This document shows positions 9,564 to 19,598 of a stretch of DNA of 64,000 bases, piece after piece. Under the pieces are notes generated by a model. The model was not told the origin of the DNA. It did not search any database and saw only the letters and a list, made by a program, of their open reading frames with translations. Both the position numbers and the translations under genes were made by a program. The stretch covers positions 62,001 to 126,000 of the forward strand of contig JAQYWR010000006.1 in assembly GCA_029379225.1 (NCBI GenBank). The letters run 5' to 3'. Source of the DNA: Nostoc sp. S4. Lineage in GTDB: Bacteria > Cyanobacteriota > Cyanobacteriia > Cyanobacteriales > Nostocaceae. The stretch's first letter is position 1; each line of letters starts with the position of its first letter.

Positions 9564-10038
9564 TATAGCCGTAGTCACACCCTTTAGGACATAATGACAA
9601 GCGTGAAAGCTAGGAATAGTGATAGTTTTACTCCTGCCTTCTGCCTCCTGCCTCCTGCTATAGATTAAACTAGTTGAAAGCTTGTAGCCAGATAAAAATA
9701 TAAATGCTTGCAGAGTAGCTTAAAGATATTTTTGGCGAATGGAGTTATGCTCTATTCGCCCTTTGAATTCGATCGCAAACTTTTTGTAGCTTGTGGGATT
9801 GACAAAGCCAAACGCTCTCTACAAGAAGCAAGCTACACAAAACTTCTCTGTCGGAGTATGCGAACTAGGCTCAGCTTTGCTAATAAAATCTAAAATCCAA
9901 AATGGTGTTAGCTGATATAGTGTCAGCCTGGGAAGATAAGAAAGCTCTAAACTGTAGTAAAGAAATGCAATTACAGGTATAGAAATTAAAATTCATATTT
10001 AATCATTAATGTCAAGAATAATTTTAATAAATTAACTT
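9564..10038. other. Intergenic region with short repeats
   Basis: 475 bp. It holds a short TGCCTCC-type tandem repeat (about 9628-9660) and an 8-bp inverted repeat, GTAGCTTG at 9786-9793 with its complement at 9829-9836. A 61-codon frame (9708-9893) lies over the latter and is not considered a gene. The mazG promoter presumably lies in the AT-rich last 130 bp. Confidence 0.45.
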
Positions 10039-10872
10039 ATGAAATTAAATCAAAAGCATAGTGATACTTTGGCAGCCTTACAAGAATTAATAGAGGTAGT
10101 AGCGAAATTGCGATCGCCTGATGGTGGTTGTCCCTGGGATTTGGCACAAACTCCCCAAACGCTGATACCATACGTCATTGAAGAAGCTTATGAAGTAGTA
10201 GATGCAATTAAAAGTGGGGATCGGGAAGCGATCGCTGAAGAGTTGGGTGATTTATTATTACAAGTGGTATTGCAAGCCCAGATTGCCAGCGAATCTGGAC
10301 AATTTTCCCTTAAAGAAATCACTCAAGGTATTTCCCAAAAATTGATTCGTCGCCATCCCCATGTGTTTGGTGATGTGTCAGTCCAAAGTGTGGATGAGGT
10401 ACGGCAAAACTGGGAACAAATTAAAGCTGTGGAAAAAGGCGAATCGTCTTCAGAAACTCAAAAACTCAGTACGAAACTCAGTCGTTACCGACGCACCCTT
10501 CCGCCGTTAACAGCAGCAATGAAGATTTCCCAAAAAGCGGCGGCTGTGGGGTTTGAATGGGAAAGCATTGATGGAGTTTGGGACAAATTTTATGAAGAAT
10601 TAGCAGAATTTCGAGAGGCTTTAGCCAAGGAAACACCAGCACGACAACAAGCAGAATTAGGTGATTTGCTATTTGCAGTAATTCAGCTAGCGCGTTGGCA
10701 TCAGCTTGACCCCAGCGATGCTTTGCAAGGCACAAATCAGCGATTTGTCCAACGGTTAGAAAAAATGGAGGCAGTTGTTAATCGCCCTCTAAGTGATTAC
10801 AGTTTGGATGAGTTAGAAAAATTGTGGCAACGGGCAAAAGCCCAACTTGCCGAAGAAGCTAGTGGAGAGTAA
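10039..10872 (+). CDS. mazG: Nucleoside triphosphate pyrophosphohydrolase MazG
   Basis: 277 residues, the usual length of two-domain MazG. The first all-alpha domain has CPWDLAQTPQTL, then EEAYEVVDAI and EELGDLLLQVVLQA with the EExxE/ExxD metal-binding arrangement. The second copy shows VGFEWESIDGVWDKFYEEL and AELGDLLFAVIQLAR. MazG hydrolyses NTPs and dNTPs to the monophosphate plus PPi, as house-cleaning or as modulation of stress nucleotides. The gene is monocistronic by position, and the ATG at 10039 matches the family start. Confidence 0.95.
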   Translation: MKLNQKHSDTLAALQELIEVVAKLRSPDGGCPWDLAQTPQTLIPYVIEEAYEVVDAIKSGDREAIAEELGDLLLQVVLQAQIASESGQFSLKEITQGISQKLIRRHPHVFGDVSVQSVDEVRQNWEQIKAVEKGESSSETQKLSTKLSRYRRTLPPLTAAMKISQKAAAVGFEWESIDGVWDKFYEELAEFREALAKETPARQQAELGDLLFAVIQLARWHQLDPSDALQGTNQRFVQRLEKMEAVVNRPLSDYSLDELEKLWQRAKAQLAEEASGE

Positions 10873-11086
10873 GAGTTAGAAGTTATTTGACTAAGAAAGG
10901 CAGGAGTTAGGAAGCAGGAGGTTAGGAGTATTAATTAAAACTTTAGTTCTGGGTTAAAACCCAGTAATTGTTAGTAATTATATAGAAAATAATTGCGGTA
11001 AGGTATAAAACATACTTACTTCAATCCCACCTTTTTAAGGGTGGGTTCCTCCAGCATAGCTGCCTTCTGCTTCCTAACTCACTTAT

Positions 11087-12286
11087 TCAAAATTTTTTAG
11101 CATCAAACCATTTATCATATAACGATTGATAAGTGCCGTTTTCCTTAAGGCTCAGTAGGGCTTTATTAACTGGTTTGCGGTAGGAACTGTTATTAGGTAG
11201 AACGATACCGTAACTTTCTTCCCGCAAAATACTGCCAATAACTTGTACCTTCCCTTTGCCTTCATTGGCAGCATAAAAGAGGAGTACAGGTGCATCAAAC
11301 ACCACGGCATCGGCTTTTTTGGCGATCGGGGCATTGTAAGCTTGCTCAATTTTGGTAACTTCTAGAACTGAAATATGATGTTCTCGCAGGTATGTGGCTG
11401 CTGTGCTACCCGCAGTTGTAGCTACTAGCTTACCGGGTAAATCGTCAATACTCTTGATATCGCCTTGAAGTTGCTGGACTGTCAATGAGGTAGTAGCGGT
11501 AGCTGTAAAGTAGGCAGCAAAAAGCACTCCGATGAACATCCAGACAATACCTACTAGACGCCCTACTACTCCCTTGGGCATTTCATCAGCTTGAGTGGCT
11601 AATGTGGCAGCGGCCCACCAACAAGCTTTGAAAATCCCAGGAAAGTATGATTGGGAAACAATTCCTTCTTGATGATGGCGCTCAGATAACCAAATAATGT
11701 GGGCTGCAATGGCAATTAACACTAGGGCAATGCCTATTACTTGCAAGAGGCTAGCGGAAAAAAACAATTGTAAAATATTTGGAAAGGTACTATTGTTGTT
11801 CTCTGGATTTCTAACCAAGATTTGCAGCCCCCCAGCAAAAATTGGTAACGAAAAGTCAAAATTTTGCTCGCGTTCGGCTGTAATTGAGATAGCTGCAATT
11901 CCCAAGTTAGCTTTGTTGGCTCGAATGGCAGCAAGCAGTTCCGGTACAGTGGGATATTGAATAAATTTAGACTTTACACCTATTTGGTTAGCGATGCTTT
12001 GCCAAAGGTCAATACTGAATCCCGACAGCTGACCTTTGTCTGCTAGCACAAAGGGTGGTATGACTCGTGTAGCTACTAATAACGGTTGTTGAGTTTGTGG
12101 TTTTTGCGCTAGTCCTGAGGACGCGATTAACGACAATACCAGAATTGTACCTAGTAATCCTATAGAGGTATACAGTGCTAAGGAACGCCTGGTTTGGTTT
12201 TTGCGGTAATGTCTGTAAAAATAGGCAATCGGGCTTTTCCTCCCAGCCATTATTTGGCGAAATCTAATAGCGATCGCATTTATCAT
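11087..12286 (-). CDS. GluR0-like ligand-gated ion channel
   Basis: 399 residues. There is an N-terminal membrane or signal helix (about 40-60), an S1 ligand half (about 68-158), M1 (about 178-200), a pore loop (about 218-237), M2 (about 239-265) and an S2 half (about 278-398). This split periplasmic-binding-protein layout around a two-helix pore is that of prokaryotic ionotropic glutamate receptors, which lack M4. The pore loop reads TLATQADEMP instead of the potassium filter TVGYGD, so selectivity is unlikely to be that of classical GluR0. After the loop comes GRLVGIVWMF, and M2 ends TATATTSLTV, loosely recalling the eukaryotic receptor gate region. The ligand is probably an amino acid. The start could also be M13. 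Confidence 0.85.
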   Translation of the reverse strand: MINAIAIRFRQIMAGRKSPIAYFYRHYRKNQTRRSLALYTSIGLLGTILVLSLIASSGLAQKPQTQQPLLVATRVIPPFVLADKGQLSGFSIDLWQSIANQIGVKSKFIQYPTVPELLAAIRANKANLGIAAISITAEREQNFDFSLPIFAGGLQILVRNPENNNSTFPNILQLFFSASLLQVIGIALVLIAIAAHIIWLSERHHQEGIVSQSYFPGIFKACWWAAATLATQADEMPKGVVGRLVGIVWMFIGVLFAAYFTATATTSLTVQQLQGDIKSIDDLPGKLVATTAGSTAATYLREHHISVLEVTKIEQAYNAPIAKKADAVVFDAPVLLFYAANEGKGKVQVIGSILREESYGIVLPNNSSYRKPVNKALLSLKENGTYQSLYDKWFDAKKF

Positions 12287-13118
12287 CAGAGTTTTCTTGG
12301 GGTTGTGTGCTATGTCTATTTATCATGCCCACCCCATATTAAATATCAAGTTGTTCATCCCCAAACACCGTTGTTTTCAGATTTCGGGGAATTAACAACG
12401 CTTAAGTTAGACTTCAGTATATAGCTGCAAGCCATACTTGCCGAGTTCGCGAGCAATACCCAATTGCTTGAATCTACCGAAGGGTGTAGGTCAAATACAT
12501 CGTCATAGTGAAGACAGTACGGACTGTTTGTGCTGCTTTATCCACATCCGCAGCGTTTTCTTGTGGAGACTTCGTAGATGACCTCATCTGTAGTTAGATT
12601 AATTGTTGCAAATTGGCGATCGCTGCTACTGTCTAGCTACTCATTGTTAATCAGCAGTTGGGTTGACCTAATTTTGACCTGTTGTCCTAGTACTATTGCT
12701 GTAACGAGCGGGCCTCGTTAAGCTTTAAAAAAGTTTGCTTAAACTTGCTTAAATATTATTATATTTGTTACTATATAGCCATTTTCTAAGTTTACTTAGA
12801 AAATTTTTGGCTTTGCTTTACAATATATTTAGATTTAAATGTTATACCAATTTTAAATAAGAGTGCGACAGCTCTATGGGTAGGGGTGTACAACTGTACG
12901 CTTCTAAGCCGATTCTTTGTTGCAAACATTTATCTAAAGGGTATTACATAGCTATCCGAAAACTCAAATTTCAGATAGTAAATAATAGAAAAAATCTTGA
13001 TTCAAAAGATTTTTTCAGTAAGCTAGTGTGTTCAATCGATGGCGAGTTTCAGTTGTTTATAATTTTTCAGCAATGACTAATTTAACTTAATTAAGAAATT
13101 CTTAGGGGAATACGCTAG
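12287..13118. other. 832-bp intergenic region with hairpins and a decamer repeat
   Basis: Divergent spacer between the channel and the subtilase. It contains an inverted repeat with TAACGAG arms (12712-12730, loop CGGGC), a tandem decamer TTGCTTAAAC/TTGCTTAAAT (12745-12764) and a 10-bp-arm hairpin at 12781-12804. A 66-codon frame at 12876-13076 has no domain and is rejected. No RNA gene recognised. Confidence 0.45.
12781..12804. repeat. Perfect 10-bp-arm inverted repeat
   Basis: ATTTTCTAAG and its complement surround TTTA, followed by TTTTT. It looks like a terminator hairpin, but no plus-strand gene ends nearby. It may terminate an unannotated transcript or act as an operator upstream of the subtilase. 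Confidence 0.5.
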
Positions 13119-15371
13119 ATGTCCGACCCTGCCTTCTTGGATACTAACTCCTTGAGCTTGTTACCTATTGAACCTGTTGTCAATTCTCATACTGTTATTT
13201 GTAGCGGAATGACAGATTTAGATTTGTTATCTATTTTGACAACACCACAATCCCAATCTCTCAATTACGGCTTCGATGTTTATGCCATTGACCAAGCACT
13301 AAATGCCTTGAATTTTCAGGATATCTCTGCTGAAACAGACAAAACAATAGTAGGAATTGATTCTTTAACTGGACTTCCAGAAGACTATCTTAGCCCTTCA
13401 AGTATTAGTAGTTTGAGTACGGAGTCTGTTTCTGACTCTATTACTTCAGCAAGTTCTGTTTCTGTTGCCAGCAGTTTTATAAATGGACGGTGGGCAACTG
13501 CACAAGGTGAATTTGAGAATGAACAAAAATGGTTAGCTGGTGATTTCAATGGTGATGGACGAGACGATATAGCAAAAGTTTTTAATGACGCTGGTCGAGG
13601 CAGTATTGATGTTTATCTCTCTAATGGTAGCGGTTTTACAATTGAGCGGTGGGCAACTAAACAAGGTGGATTTTGGGATAATCAAAAATGGGTAGTTGGT
13701 GACTTTAATGGCGATGGACGAGACGATTTAGCAAAAGTCTTCAATGGCGCTAATCAAGCCAATATTGATGTCCATCTCTCTAATGGTAGCAGCTTCACAA
13801 ATGGACGGTGGGCAACTGCACAAGGTGGATTTACCAACGAGCAAAAATGGGTAGTTGGTGACTTCAATGGCGATGGACGAGATGATTTGGCGAATGTCTT
13901 CAATGACACTAATCAAGCCAGTATTGATGTTCATCTTTCCAGTGGTAGCAGTTTCACAAATACGCGGTGGGCAACTGCACAAGGTGGATTTGCCAATGAG
14001 CAAAAATGGTTAGCTGGCGACTTTAATGGAGATGGGCGAGATGATTTGGCCAATGTCTTCAATGATGCCAATCAAGCCAGTATTGATGTTCATCTCTCCA
14101 GTGGTAGCAGCTTCACAAATGGACGGTGGGCAACTGCACAAGGTGAATTTGCCAATGAGCAAAAATGGTTAGCTGGTGACTTCAATGACGATGGACGAGA
14201 TGATTTGGTCAATGTTTTCAATGATGCCAATCAAGCCAGTATTGATGTTCATCTCTCCAATGGTAGCAGCTTCACAAATGGACGGTGGGCAACTGCACAA
14301 GGTGGATTTGCTAATGAGCAAAAATGGTTAGCTGGTGACTTTAATGGCGATGGTGAAGATGATTTGGCTAATGTCTTCAATGAGACTAATCAAGCCAGTA
14401 TTGATGTTCATTCTGCCAACAGCTTACCAAATTATAGCTCTATCAATGGTTATGGCTTAATCAATGCTTCTGCTGCTGTCGCTAAAGCTATTGGTCAACC
14501 TACCTTTTCAGGAATTCCTGATTTAGGTGGTAATAATTGGGGAGCAGATTTGATTAAAGCTCCAGAAGTCTGGACGAAAGGCTATACAGGTCAAGGAGTT
14601 GTTGTTGCTGTATTAGATACTGGCGTTGACCATAATCACCCAGATTTAAGTACAAATATCTGGACAAATAGCCGAGAAATTCCTGACAATGGTATCGATG
14701 ATGATGGTAATGGATACATTGATGATTTCTACGGCTGGAACTTTATTGATAACAATAACAATACTTTAGATGTTTATGGTCACGGAACTCATGTGGCTGG
14801 TACGATCGCAGGAGTCAACAATGATTTTGGAGTTACAGGTATTGCTTATAATGCCAAAATCATGCCTGTAAAAGTTTTGGGTGATGATAATCAAGGCACT
14901 TATCCTGCTATTACCCAAGGAGTTTACTACGCCGTCAACAACGGGGCGAAAGTCATTAACATAAGTATATCTGCAACAGTTGGTGACAGTGACTTAGAAA
15001 CAGCTATTCAATACGCTACTAGTCATGGTGTGATTGTAGTCATGGCAGCAGCTAATTCAGGAGATTCAACTCCCTTATATCCAGCCTACTACGCTCTTAA
15101 CTGGGGTTTAGCTGCTGGAGCCGTTGATAGCAATAACAATCTAGCTGATTTCTCTAACCGAGCAGGGAGTGATTCCAACATGGCTTATGTGACAGCACCA
15201 GGTGTTAGTGTTTACTCTACGCTACCCAATGGAACCTACGGTTATTATAATGGCACTTCTATGGCTGCTCCCCATGTAGCAGGGGTAGCAGCTTTAATGC
15301 TTAGTGCCAATAGCAGTTTAACTGCTAGTCAAGTGCGGCAAATTATCACTCAAACTGCGGTTAACGTTTAG
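13119..15371 (+). CDS. Subtilisin-family (S8) protease with six N-terminal VCBS/FG-GAP-like repeats
   Basis: 750 residues. Residues 1-117 are unassigned and lack a classical signal peptide. Residues about 118-435 are six near-identical 53-residue repeats (RWATAQGGF, then GDFNGDGRDDLANVF, a Ca-type DxNxDGxxD loop). The S8 domain follows: Asp500 (AVLDTGVDH), His555 (GHGTHVAGT) and Ser714 (NGTSMAAPHVAG). The chain ends about 36 residues after the catalytic Ser. VCBS-type repeats are common in exported Ca-binding proteins. Export by type I secretion is a possible inference, since an exporter lies 4 kb upstream, but nothing links them directly. Confidence 0.9.
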   Translation: MSDPAFLDTNSLSLLPIEPVVNSHTVICSGMTDLDLLSILTTPQSQSLNYGFDVYAIDQALNALNFQDISAETDKTIVGIDSLTGLPEDYLSPSSISSLSTESVSDSITSASSVSVASSFINGRWATAQGEFENEQKWLAGDFNGDGRDDIAKVFNDAGRGSIDVYLSNGSGFTIERWATKQGGFWDNQKWVVGDFNGDGRDDLAKVFNGANQANIDVHLSNGSSFTNGRWATAQGGFTNEQKWVVGDFNGDGRDDLANVFNDTNQASIDVHLSSGSSFTNTRWATAQGGFANEQKWLAGDFNGDGRDDLANVFNDANQASIDVHLSSGSSFTNGRWATAQGEFANEQKWLAGDFNDDGRDDLVNVFNDANQASIDVHLSNGSSFTNGRWATAQGGFANEQKWLAGDFNGDGEDDLANVFNETNQASIDVHSANSLPNYSSINGYGLINASAAVAKAIGQPTFSGIPDLGGNNWGADLIKAPEVWTKGYTGQGVVVAVLDTGVDHNHPDLSTNIWTNSREIPDNGIDDDGNGYIDDFYGWNFIDNNNNTLDVYGHGTHVAGTIAGVNNDFGVTGIAYNAKIMPVKVLGDDNQGTYPAITQGVYYAVNNGAKVINISISATVGDSDLETAIQYATSHGVIVVMAAANSGDSTPLYPAYYALNWGLAAGAVDSNNNLADFSNRAGSDSNMAYVTAPGVSVYSTLPNGTYGYYNGTSMAAPHVAGVAALMLSANSSLTASQVRQIITQTAVNV
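13470..14423 (+). repeat. Six tandem 159-bp coding repeats
   Basis: The repeats in the subtilase gene are each 53 codons with no spacer. Copies 3-6 are nearly identical at the DNA level and copies 1-2 more diverged, which suggests recent expansion or homogenisation by recombination. Each encodes one DFNGDGxDD loop. Confidence 0.9.
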
Positions 15372-15540
15372 GGTGACTGGGGAGATGGGGGGTGTGGGGA
15401 GATGAGAAGATGGGGGAGTGTGGGGAGTGTGGGGAGAGAGGGGGGCAAGATTTGTTCCCCATCCTCCCACACCTCCCACACCTCCTTTTCCTCCCACACC
15501 TGCATTTGTTCCCCATCCTCCCACACTCCCAATACCCAAT
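15372..15540. repeat. G-rich then C-rich low-complexity repeat (STRR type)
   Basis: GGGGAGTGTGGGGAG-like units on the left half and CCCACACCTCCC-like units on the right half, partly complementary, so the RNA could fold into a long hairpin. It lies between the subtilase stop and proA. Near-identical sequence is found inside menE at about 20.9-21.06 kb. Confidence 0.8.
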
Positions 15541-15585
15541 ACCTATTGTTGATAGGATGAGGAAAAGGTAAAGTTCTTTTGTAAT

Positions 15586-16893
15586 ATGACTATTTTCCAA
15601 GTTGCTTCTCCCCTAATTACGATCGCAGCACAAACTCGCCAAGCTGCAAGTAAGCTGGCGATTCTCTCGACTGAAGCAAAAAATCAAGCGATTGCAGCAA
15701 TTGCCGAAGCTTTAGAATTAGCTGAAGATGAAATTCTTGAAGCAAATATCGCTGATTGTGAAGTTGCTACTGCTCAAGGAATTGCCAAACCACTTTATAA
15801 GCGCTTGCAATTAGATGAACATAAATTAAGAGATGCGATCGCTGGAGTACGAGATGTTGCTAAACTAGCCGATCCAGTCGGTCAAGTCCAGATTCACCGG
15901 GAACTCGACACTGGTTTAATTCTCAAGCGGATTACTTGTCCTTTGGGTGTTTTAGGAATTATTTTTGAAGCCCGTCCAGAAGCAGCGATTCAGATTGTTT
16001 CTTTAGCGATTAAATCTGGAAACGGGGTTATCCTTAAAGGTGGAAAGGAAGCTGTAGTATCTTGCGAAGCGATAGTTAAAGCAATTAAACAAGGATTATC
16101 GCGTACTGCTGTTAACCCTGATGCCGTACAGTTGCTCACAACCAGAGAGCAAACTCTAGAACTTTTAAAGTTAGATAAATATGTAGATTTAATTATTCCC
16201 AGAGGTTCTAATTCTTTTGTCAGGTTTGTGCAAGAAAATACGCGCATTCCGGTACTAGGTCACGCTGATGGAATTTGTCATTTATATATAGATAAAGCTG
16301 CTGATATTTCTGTTGCCGTTCCCATTACAGTGGATGCCAAAGCCCAATATCCTGCTGTTTGTAATGCGATTGAAACTTTACTGGTTCACTCAGCGATTGC
16401 TAAAGAATTTTTACCAAAAGTTGCTCAAGCTTTAGCAGAACGCCATGTAGAATTAAGAGGTGATGCAAGTACTTTAGAAATTTTACCTCAGATTAAAACT
16501 GCAACAGAAATTGACTGGGAAACAGAATACAGCGATTTGATTTTGTCTATTAAGATAGTAGACTCTATAGAAGATGCGATCGCTCATATTAATGAATATG
16601 GTTCCCGTCACACAGATGCGATTATCTCTGAAGATTCTGCTGCTGTAGAAACTTTCTTTGGACTTGTCAATTCAGCCAATATATTCCACAATTGTTCCAC
16701 CCGTTTTGCTGATGGTTTCCGCTATGGTTTCGGTGCAGAAGTCGGAATTAGTACTCAACAAATGCCTCCGCGCGGCCCTGTTGGCTTAGAAGGATTGGTG
16801 ACATATAAATATCAAATGACTGGTGATGGTCATATTGTCGCTACGTATACTGGTGCGAATGCTAAAGCTTTTACTCATCGGGATTTAGGATAA
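15586..16893 (+). CDS. proA: Gamma-glutamyl phosphate reductase
   Basis: 435 residues. ProA converts gamma-glutamyl phosphate to glutamate semialdehyde with NADPH, the second step of proline synthesis. The aldehyde-dehydrogenase fold is visible. The catalytic Cys lies in [12 protein letters not shown], the nucleotide site in [12 protein letters not shown], and family-typical [11 protein letters not shown] and [10 protein letters not shown] are present. ProB is not adjacent. The ATG at 15586 fits the family N-terminus. It is convergent with menF across only 19 bp. Confidence 0.95.
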   Translation: MTIFQVASPLITIAAQTRQAASKLAILSTEAKNQAIAAIAEALELAEDEILEANIADCEVATAQGIAKPLYKRLQLDEHKLRDAIAGVRDVAKLADPVGQVQIHRELDTGLILKRITCPLGVLGIIFEARPEAAIQIVSLAIKSGNGVILKGGKEAVVSCEAIVKAIKQGLSRTAVNPDAVQLLTTREQTLELLKLDKYVDLIIPRGSNSFVRFVQENTRIPVLGHADGICHLYIDKAADISVAVPITVDAKAQYPAVCNAIETLLVHSAIAKEFLPKVAQALAERHVELRGDASTLEILPQIKTATEIDWETEYSDLILSIKIVDSIEDAIAHINEYGSRHTDAIISEDSAAVETFFGLVNSANIFHNCSTRFADGFRYGFGAEVGISTQQMPPRGPVGLEGLVTYKYQMTGDGHIVATYTGANAKAFTHRDLG

Positions 16894-16912
16894 ACTCCCT
16901 GAGTAACTAGCT

Positions 16913-18325
16913 TTAAACTAATGCTTTCAACAAAGCTTGAAGTTTAAGTTGCACTTCTGCAAATTCCTTCTCAGGATCGGAGCCAGCCACTATACCAGCA
17001 CCAGCATACAATCTTGCGCGATCGCCATCTATCAAGGCCGAACGAATTCCCACAATAAACTCACAGTTTCCCTGAGAATCTATCCAACCCAAAGGCGCAG
17101 CATATAAACCTCTTTCAAAGCTTTCATAACGACGAATTTCGGCACAAGCAATATCTCGTGCTGCACCTGCAACAGCTGGCGTAGGATGCAATTGGGCAAC
17201 AATTTTTAATGGATGAATGTTAGCCGGAACTACAGCACTAATTGGTGTCCATAAATGCTGGATGTTGGATAATTGTCGCAAACGAGGTGCTAAAATTTGG
17301 GGTAATAAACCTAGCTGGCATAGGCGTTGAGTTATGAAATTAAGTACCAGCGAATGTTCGTGCCTTTCTTTTTCACTATTGAGTAAGTGATTGGCATTAG
17401 CCGCATCTTCAGCGGGAGTTTTACCTCGTGGTGCAGAACCAGCCAAAGCATCAGTGATTAACTGCTGATTATTAATACTAATTAATCGTTCCGGACTAGC
17501 ACCAATAAAGTTTTGTCCTTTGCCATTGCTTGTAGAGAAAATATAACAGTTAGGATGTATTTCTCTAAGATTATTTAATGATTTAACTAAATCGAAACGA
17601 TTACTTGACTTGACATCTAATATATCTGCTAAAACAATCTTACTTAAATGACTAGACTGGATTTTTTCTAAGGCAGAAGCTACTGAATATTTAAATTGCT
17701 CGGCATTTGTAAGAGATTTTTGATAAAAATTTGTCGAAAAATCGATATCTGGAGAATAATGCTTTAAAGATTGGAGAAATTCAATTTTTGTTTGGACATT
17801 GTGCAACAATTGTTGAATATTGACATCAGCATTTAGCGTGACATTTGTTACTAATGTACAACTCTGATTTTTTATAGCTACTTGCCAACGGGGCAGAAAA
17901 ATGGTAGCTGATGGAAATGGATAATCAACTTCGGAATTTTTCTCAAAAAAGCTGAAATAACAAAAAAAATGAGGTCCAAAAAAAGATTGGTTAGAGCTAC
18001 CAAAATTAATTATATTTTTTAGACAAGATTTGATAAAATATTCAGCTTTAGTAAAACGATCTGTGCCATCAATTTGTAATTTTGCTAGAGCATCAATTGC
18101 GGCGATCGCTTCTCCTTTTCCTTTATCCTCAAAGTAAAAATTTATTTCATTTGCTTGTGTAAATCGATCTAATACAAGTAAAGGGTCAACTAAATCAATC
18201 TGTTGGGAGATACTAACAATTTGCCTGCAATTATTTTTGATGCACTTTTTTTGCACTGTTAAGAGAAATTGATATAAATCTTTGTGCTGTACAAACAAGT
18301 TGCTACGACATGGTAAAACTGTCAT
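16913..18325 (-). CDS. menF: Isochorismate synthase
   Basis: 470 residues, chorismate-binding family. The conserved C-terminal half has FIGASPERLISI, DALAGSAPRGKTPAED, NSEKERHEHSLV and AGAGIVAGSDPEKE. It isomerises chorismate to isochorismate, the entry to phylloquinone (vitamin K1) synthesis, which cyanobacteria need for photosystem I. It is divergent from menA across 363 bp and adjacent to menC and menE, which supports menF rather than a salicylate- or siderophore-type enzyme. Confidence 0.92.
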   Translation of the reverse strand: MTVLPCRSNLFVQHKDLYQFLLTVQKKCIKNNCRQIVSISQQIDLVDPLLVLDRFTQANEINFYFEDKGKGEAIAAIDALAKLQIDGTDRFTKAEYFIKSCLKNIINFGSSNQSFFGPHFFCYFSFFEKNSEVDYPFPSATIFLPRWQVAIKNQSCTLVTNVTLNADVNIQQLLHNVQTKIEFLQSLKHYSPDIDFSTNFYQKSLTNAEQFKYSVASALEKIQSSHLSKIVLADILDVKSSNRFDLVKSLNNLREIHPNCYIFSTSNGKGQNFIGASPERLISINNQQLITDALAGSAPRGKTPAEDAANANHLLNSEKERHEHSLVLNFITQRLCQLGLLPQILAPRLRQLSNIQHLWTPISAVVPANIHPLKIVAQLHPTPAVAGAARDIACAEIRRYESFERGLYAAPLGWIDSQGNCEFIVGIRSALIDGDRARLYAGAGIVAGSDPEKEFAEVQLKLQALLKALV

Positions 18326-18688
18326 GGATCTATCGATAGTAAATTTTTTTTAAGTTAACTTCCTAAAGTGTAATTAATCGTGGTCGTATTTTTACAGGTA
18401 ACATATTAAGTTGTCATTTCACCAGCGTAAGATTTGCCTGATGGTGGTGTTATTAGCTCTTGAGAAGCTAGTTGTAGCTTAGACTGCAACTTTAGTATCA
18501 GAGTTATGAAGTCCAATCCTACGACCAAAAGCTAAGAATTTGGTATCTAACAATCGAGAGTCAGACTCGATCAAGAGTTTAGTATGATTAGTATATTCAT
18601 TGATGAAATGTTTTTCTGAATTTGAGAAATTTGACAATAAAAATCTTTTGTGTAAGTGAGATTCTGAGAATTTAATTAATCACGACTG
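18326..18688. other. Divergent menF/menA promoter region
   Basis: 363 bp, AT-rich, no gene. It presumably holds the promoters for both arms of the phylloquinone cluster. No specific operator recognised. Confidence 0.4.
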
Positions 18689-19585
18689 ATGACTACCAAG
18701 CAGATTTTATATCCCAACACTAAGTTATGGATGGCAGCGATTAAACCGCCGATGTATAGCGTTGCCATTATGCCCATTTGGATAGGAACAGCAGTAGCAT
18801 ATGCCCAAACAAAAGTTTTCAATGGGGCAATATTTTCTATTTTTGTAGCTGCGGCAATATTGATTCTTGCCTGGGAAAATATCAGTAATGATGTCTTTGA
18901 TTCCGAAACAGGTATTGATAAAAATAAACACCATTCTCTGGTAAATTTAACTGGCAATAAACCATTAATATTTTGGTTAGGAAATTTGTGTTTAGGTTTG
19001 GGGTTGCTGGGGATAGTAGCGATCGCTCTTTGGCAACAAGACCTAACTGTTATCGGTATAATTCTGCTGTGCTGTGGTTTGGGCTATATGTACCAAGGGC
19101 CTCCCTTTCGCTTAGGATATCAGGGTTTAGGCGAAATTATTTGCTTTTTTGCCTTTGGCCCCTTAGCAGTAGAAGCAGCATACTACAGCCAAACTCAAAC
19201 TTGGTCAATGACGAGTATAGCAGCCTCAATCATTGTTGGTATTGCCACAACCTTGATTTTGTTCTGTTCGCACTTTCACCAAGTTAAAGATGACATAGCG
19301 GCAGGCAAGCGATCGCCTATCGTTCGTCTTGGAACCGAAAAAGGTGCCCAACTTCTAGTTTGGTTTACTGGCAGTATTTATCCCCTCACCTTGTTGTTTG
19401 TACTGTGGGGAATTTTTCCAGCTTGGACACTACTGAGTTGGCTGAGTTTACCCTTTGCCGTAAAATTATGCCGCCACGTCCAAGAAAATCATCATCAGCC
19501 AGATAAAGTTAGTAACTGTAAATTCATCGCCGTTGCCGTACATTTCTGGAGTTGCTTGCTGTTAGGCTTGGGATTCATGCTTTAG
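18689..19585 (+). CDS. menA: 1,4-dihydroxy-2-naphthoate phytyltransferase (MenA)
   Basis: 298 residues, UbiA prenyltransferase fold with eight or nine membrane helices. The first Asp-rich site is NDVFDSETGIDKNKHHS (about residue 70) and the second HFHQVKDDIAAGK (about residue 190). MenA prenylates DHNA with phytyl diphosphate in the membrane, giving demethylphylloquinone. It leads the menA-menC-menE run, with 10 bp to menC. Family and pathway are clear from motifs and neighbours. Confidence 0.93.
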   Translation: MTTKQILYPNTKLWMAAIKPPMYSVAIMPIWIGTAVAYAQTKVFNGAIFSIFVAAAILILAWENISNDVFDSETGIDKNKHHSLVNLTGNKPLIFWLGNLCLGLGLLGIVAIALWQQDLTVIGIILLCCGLGYMYQGPPFRLGYQGLGEIICFFAFGPLAVEAAYYSQTQTWSMTSIAASIIVGIATTLILFCSHFHQVKDDIAAGKRSPIVRLGTEKGAQLLVWFTGSIYPLTLLFVLWGIFPAWTLLSWLSLPFAVKLCRHVQENHHQPDKVSNCKFIAVAVHFWSCLLLGLGFML

Positions 19586-19598
19586 CAATTACTAATTG

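Noticed and set aside
12876-13076. 66-codon plus-strand frame before the subtilase
   Set aside because: Begins in a GGTGTACAACTGTACGC repeat and has no recognisable family.
15318-15600. Minus-strand Gly/Cys-rich or Pro/His-rich frames
   Set aside because: They are translations of the STRR block, not genes.
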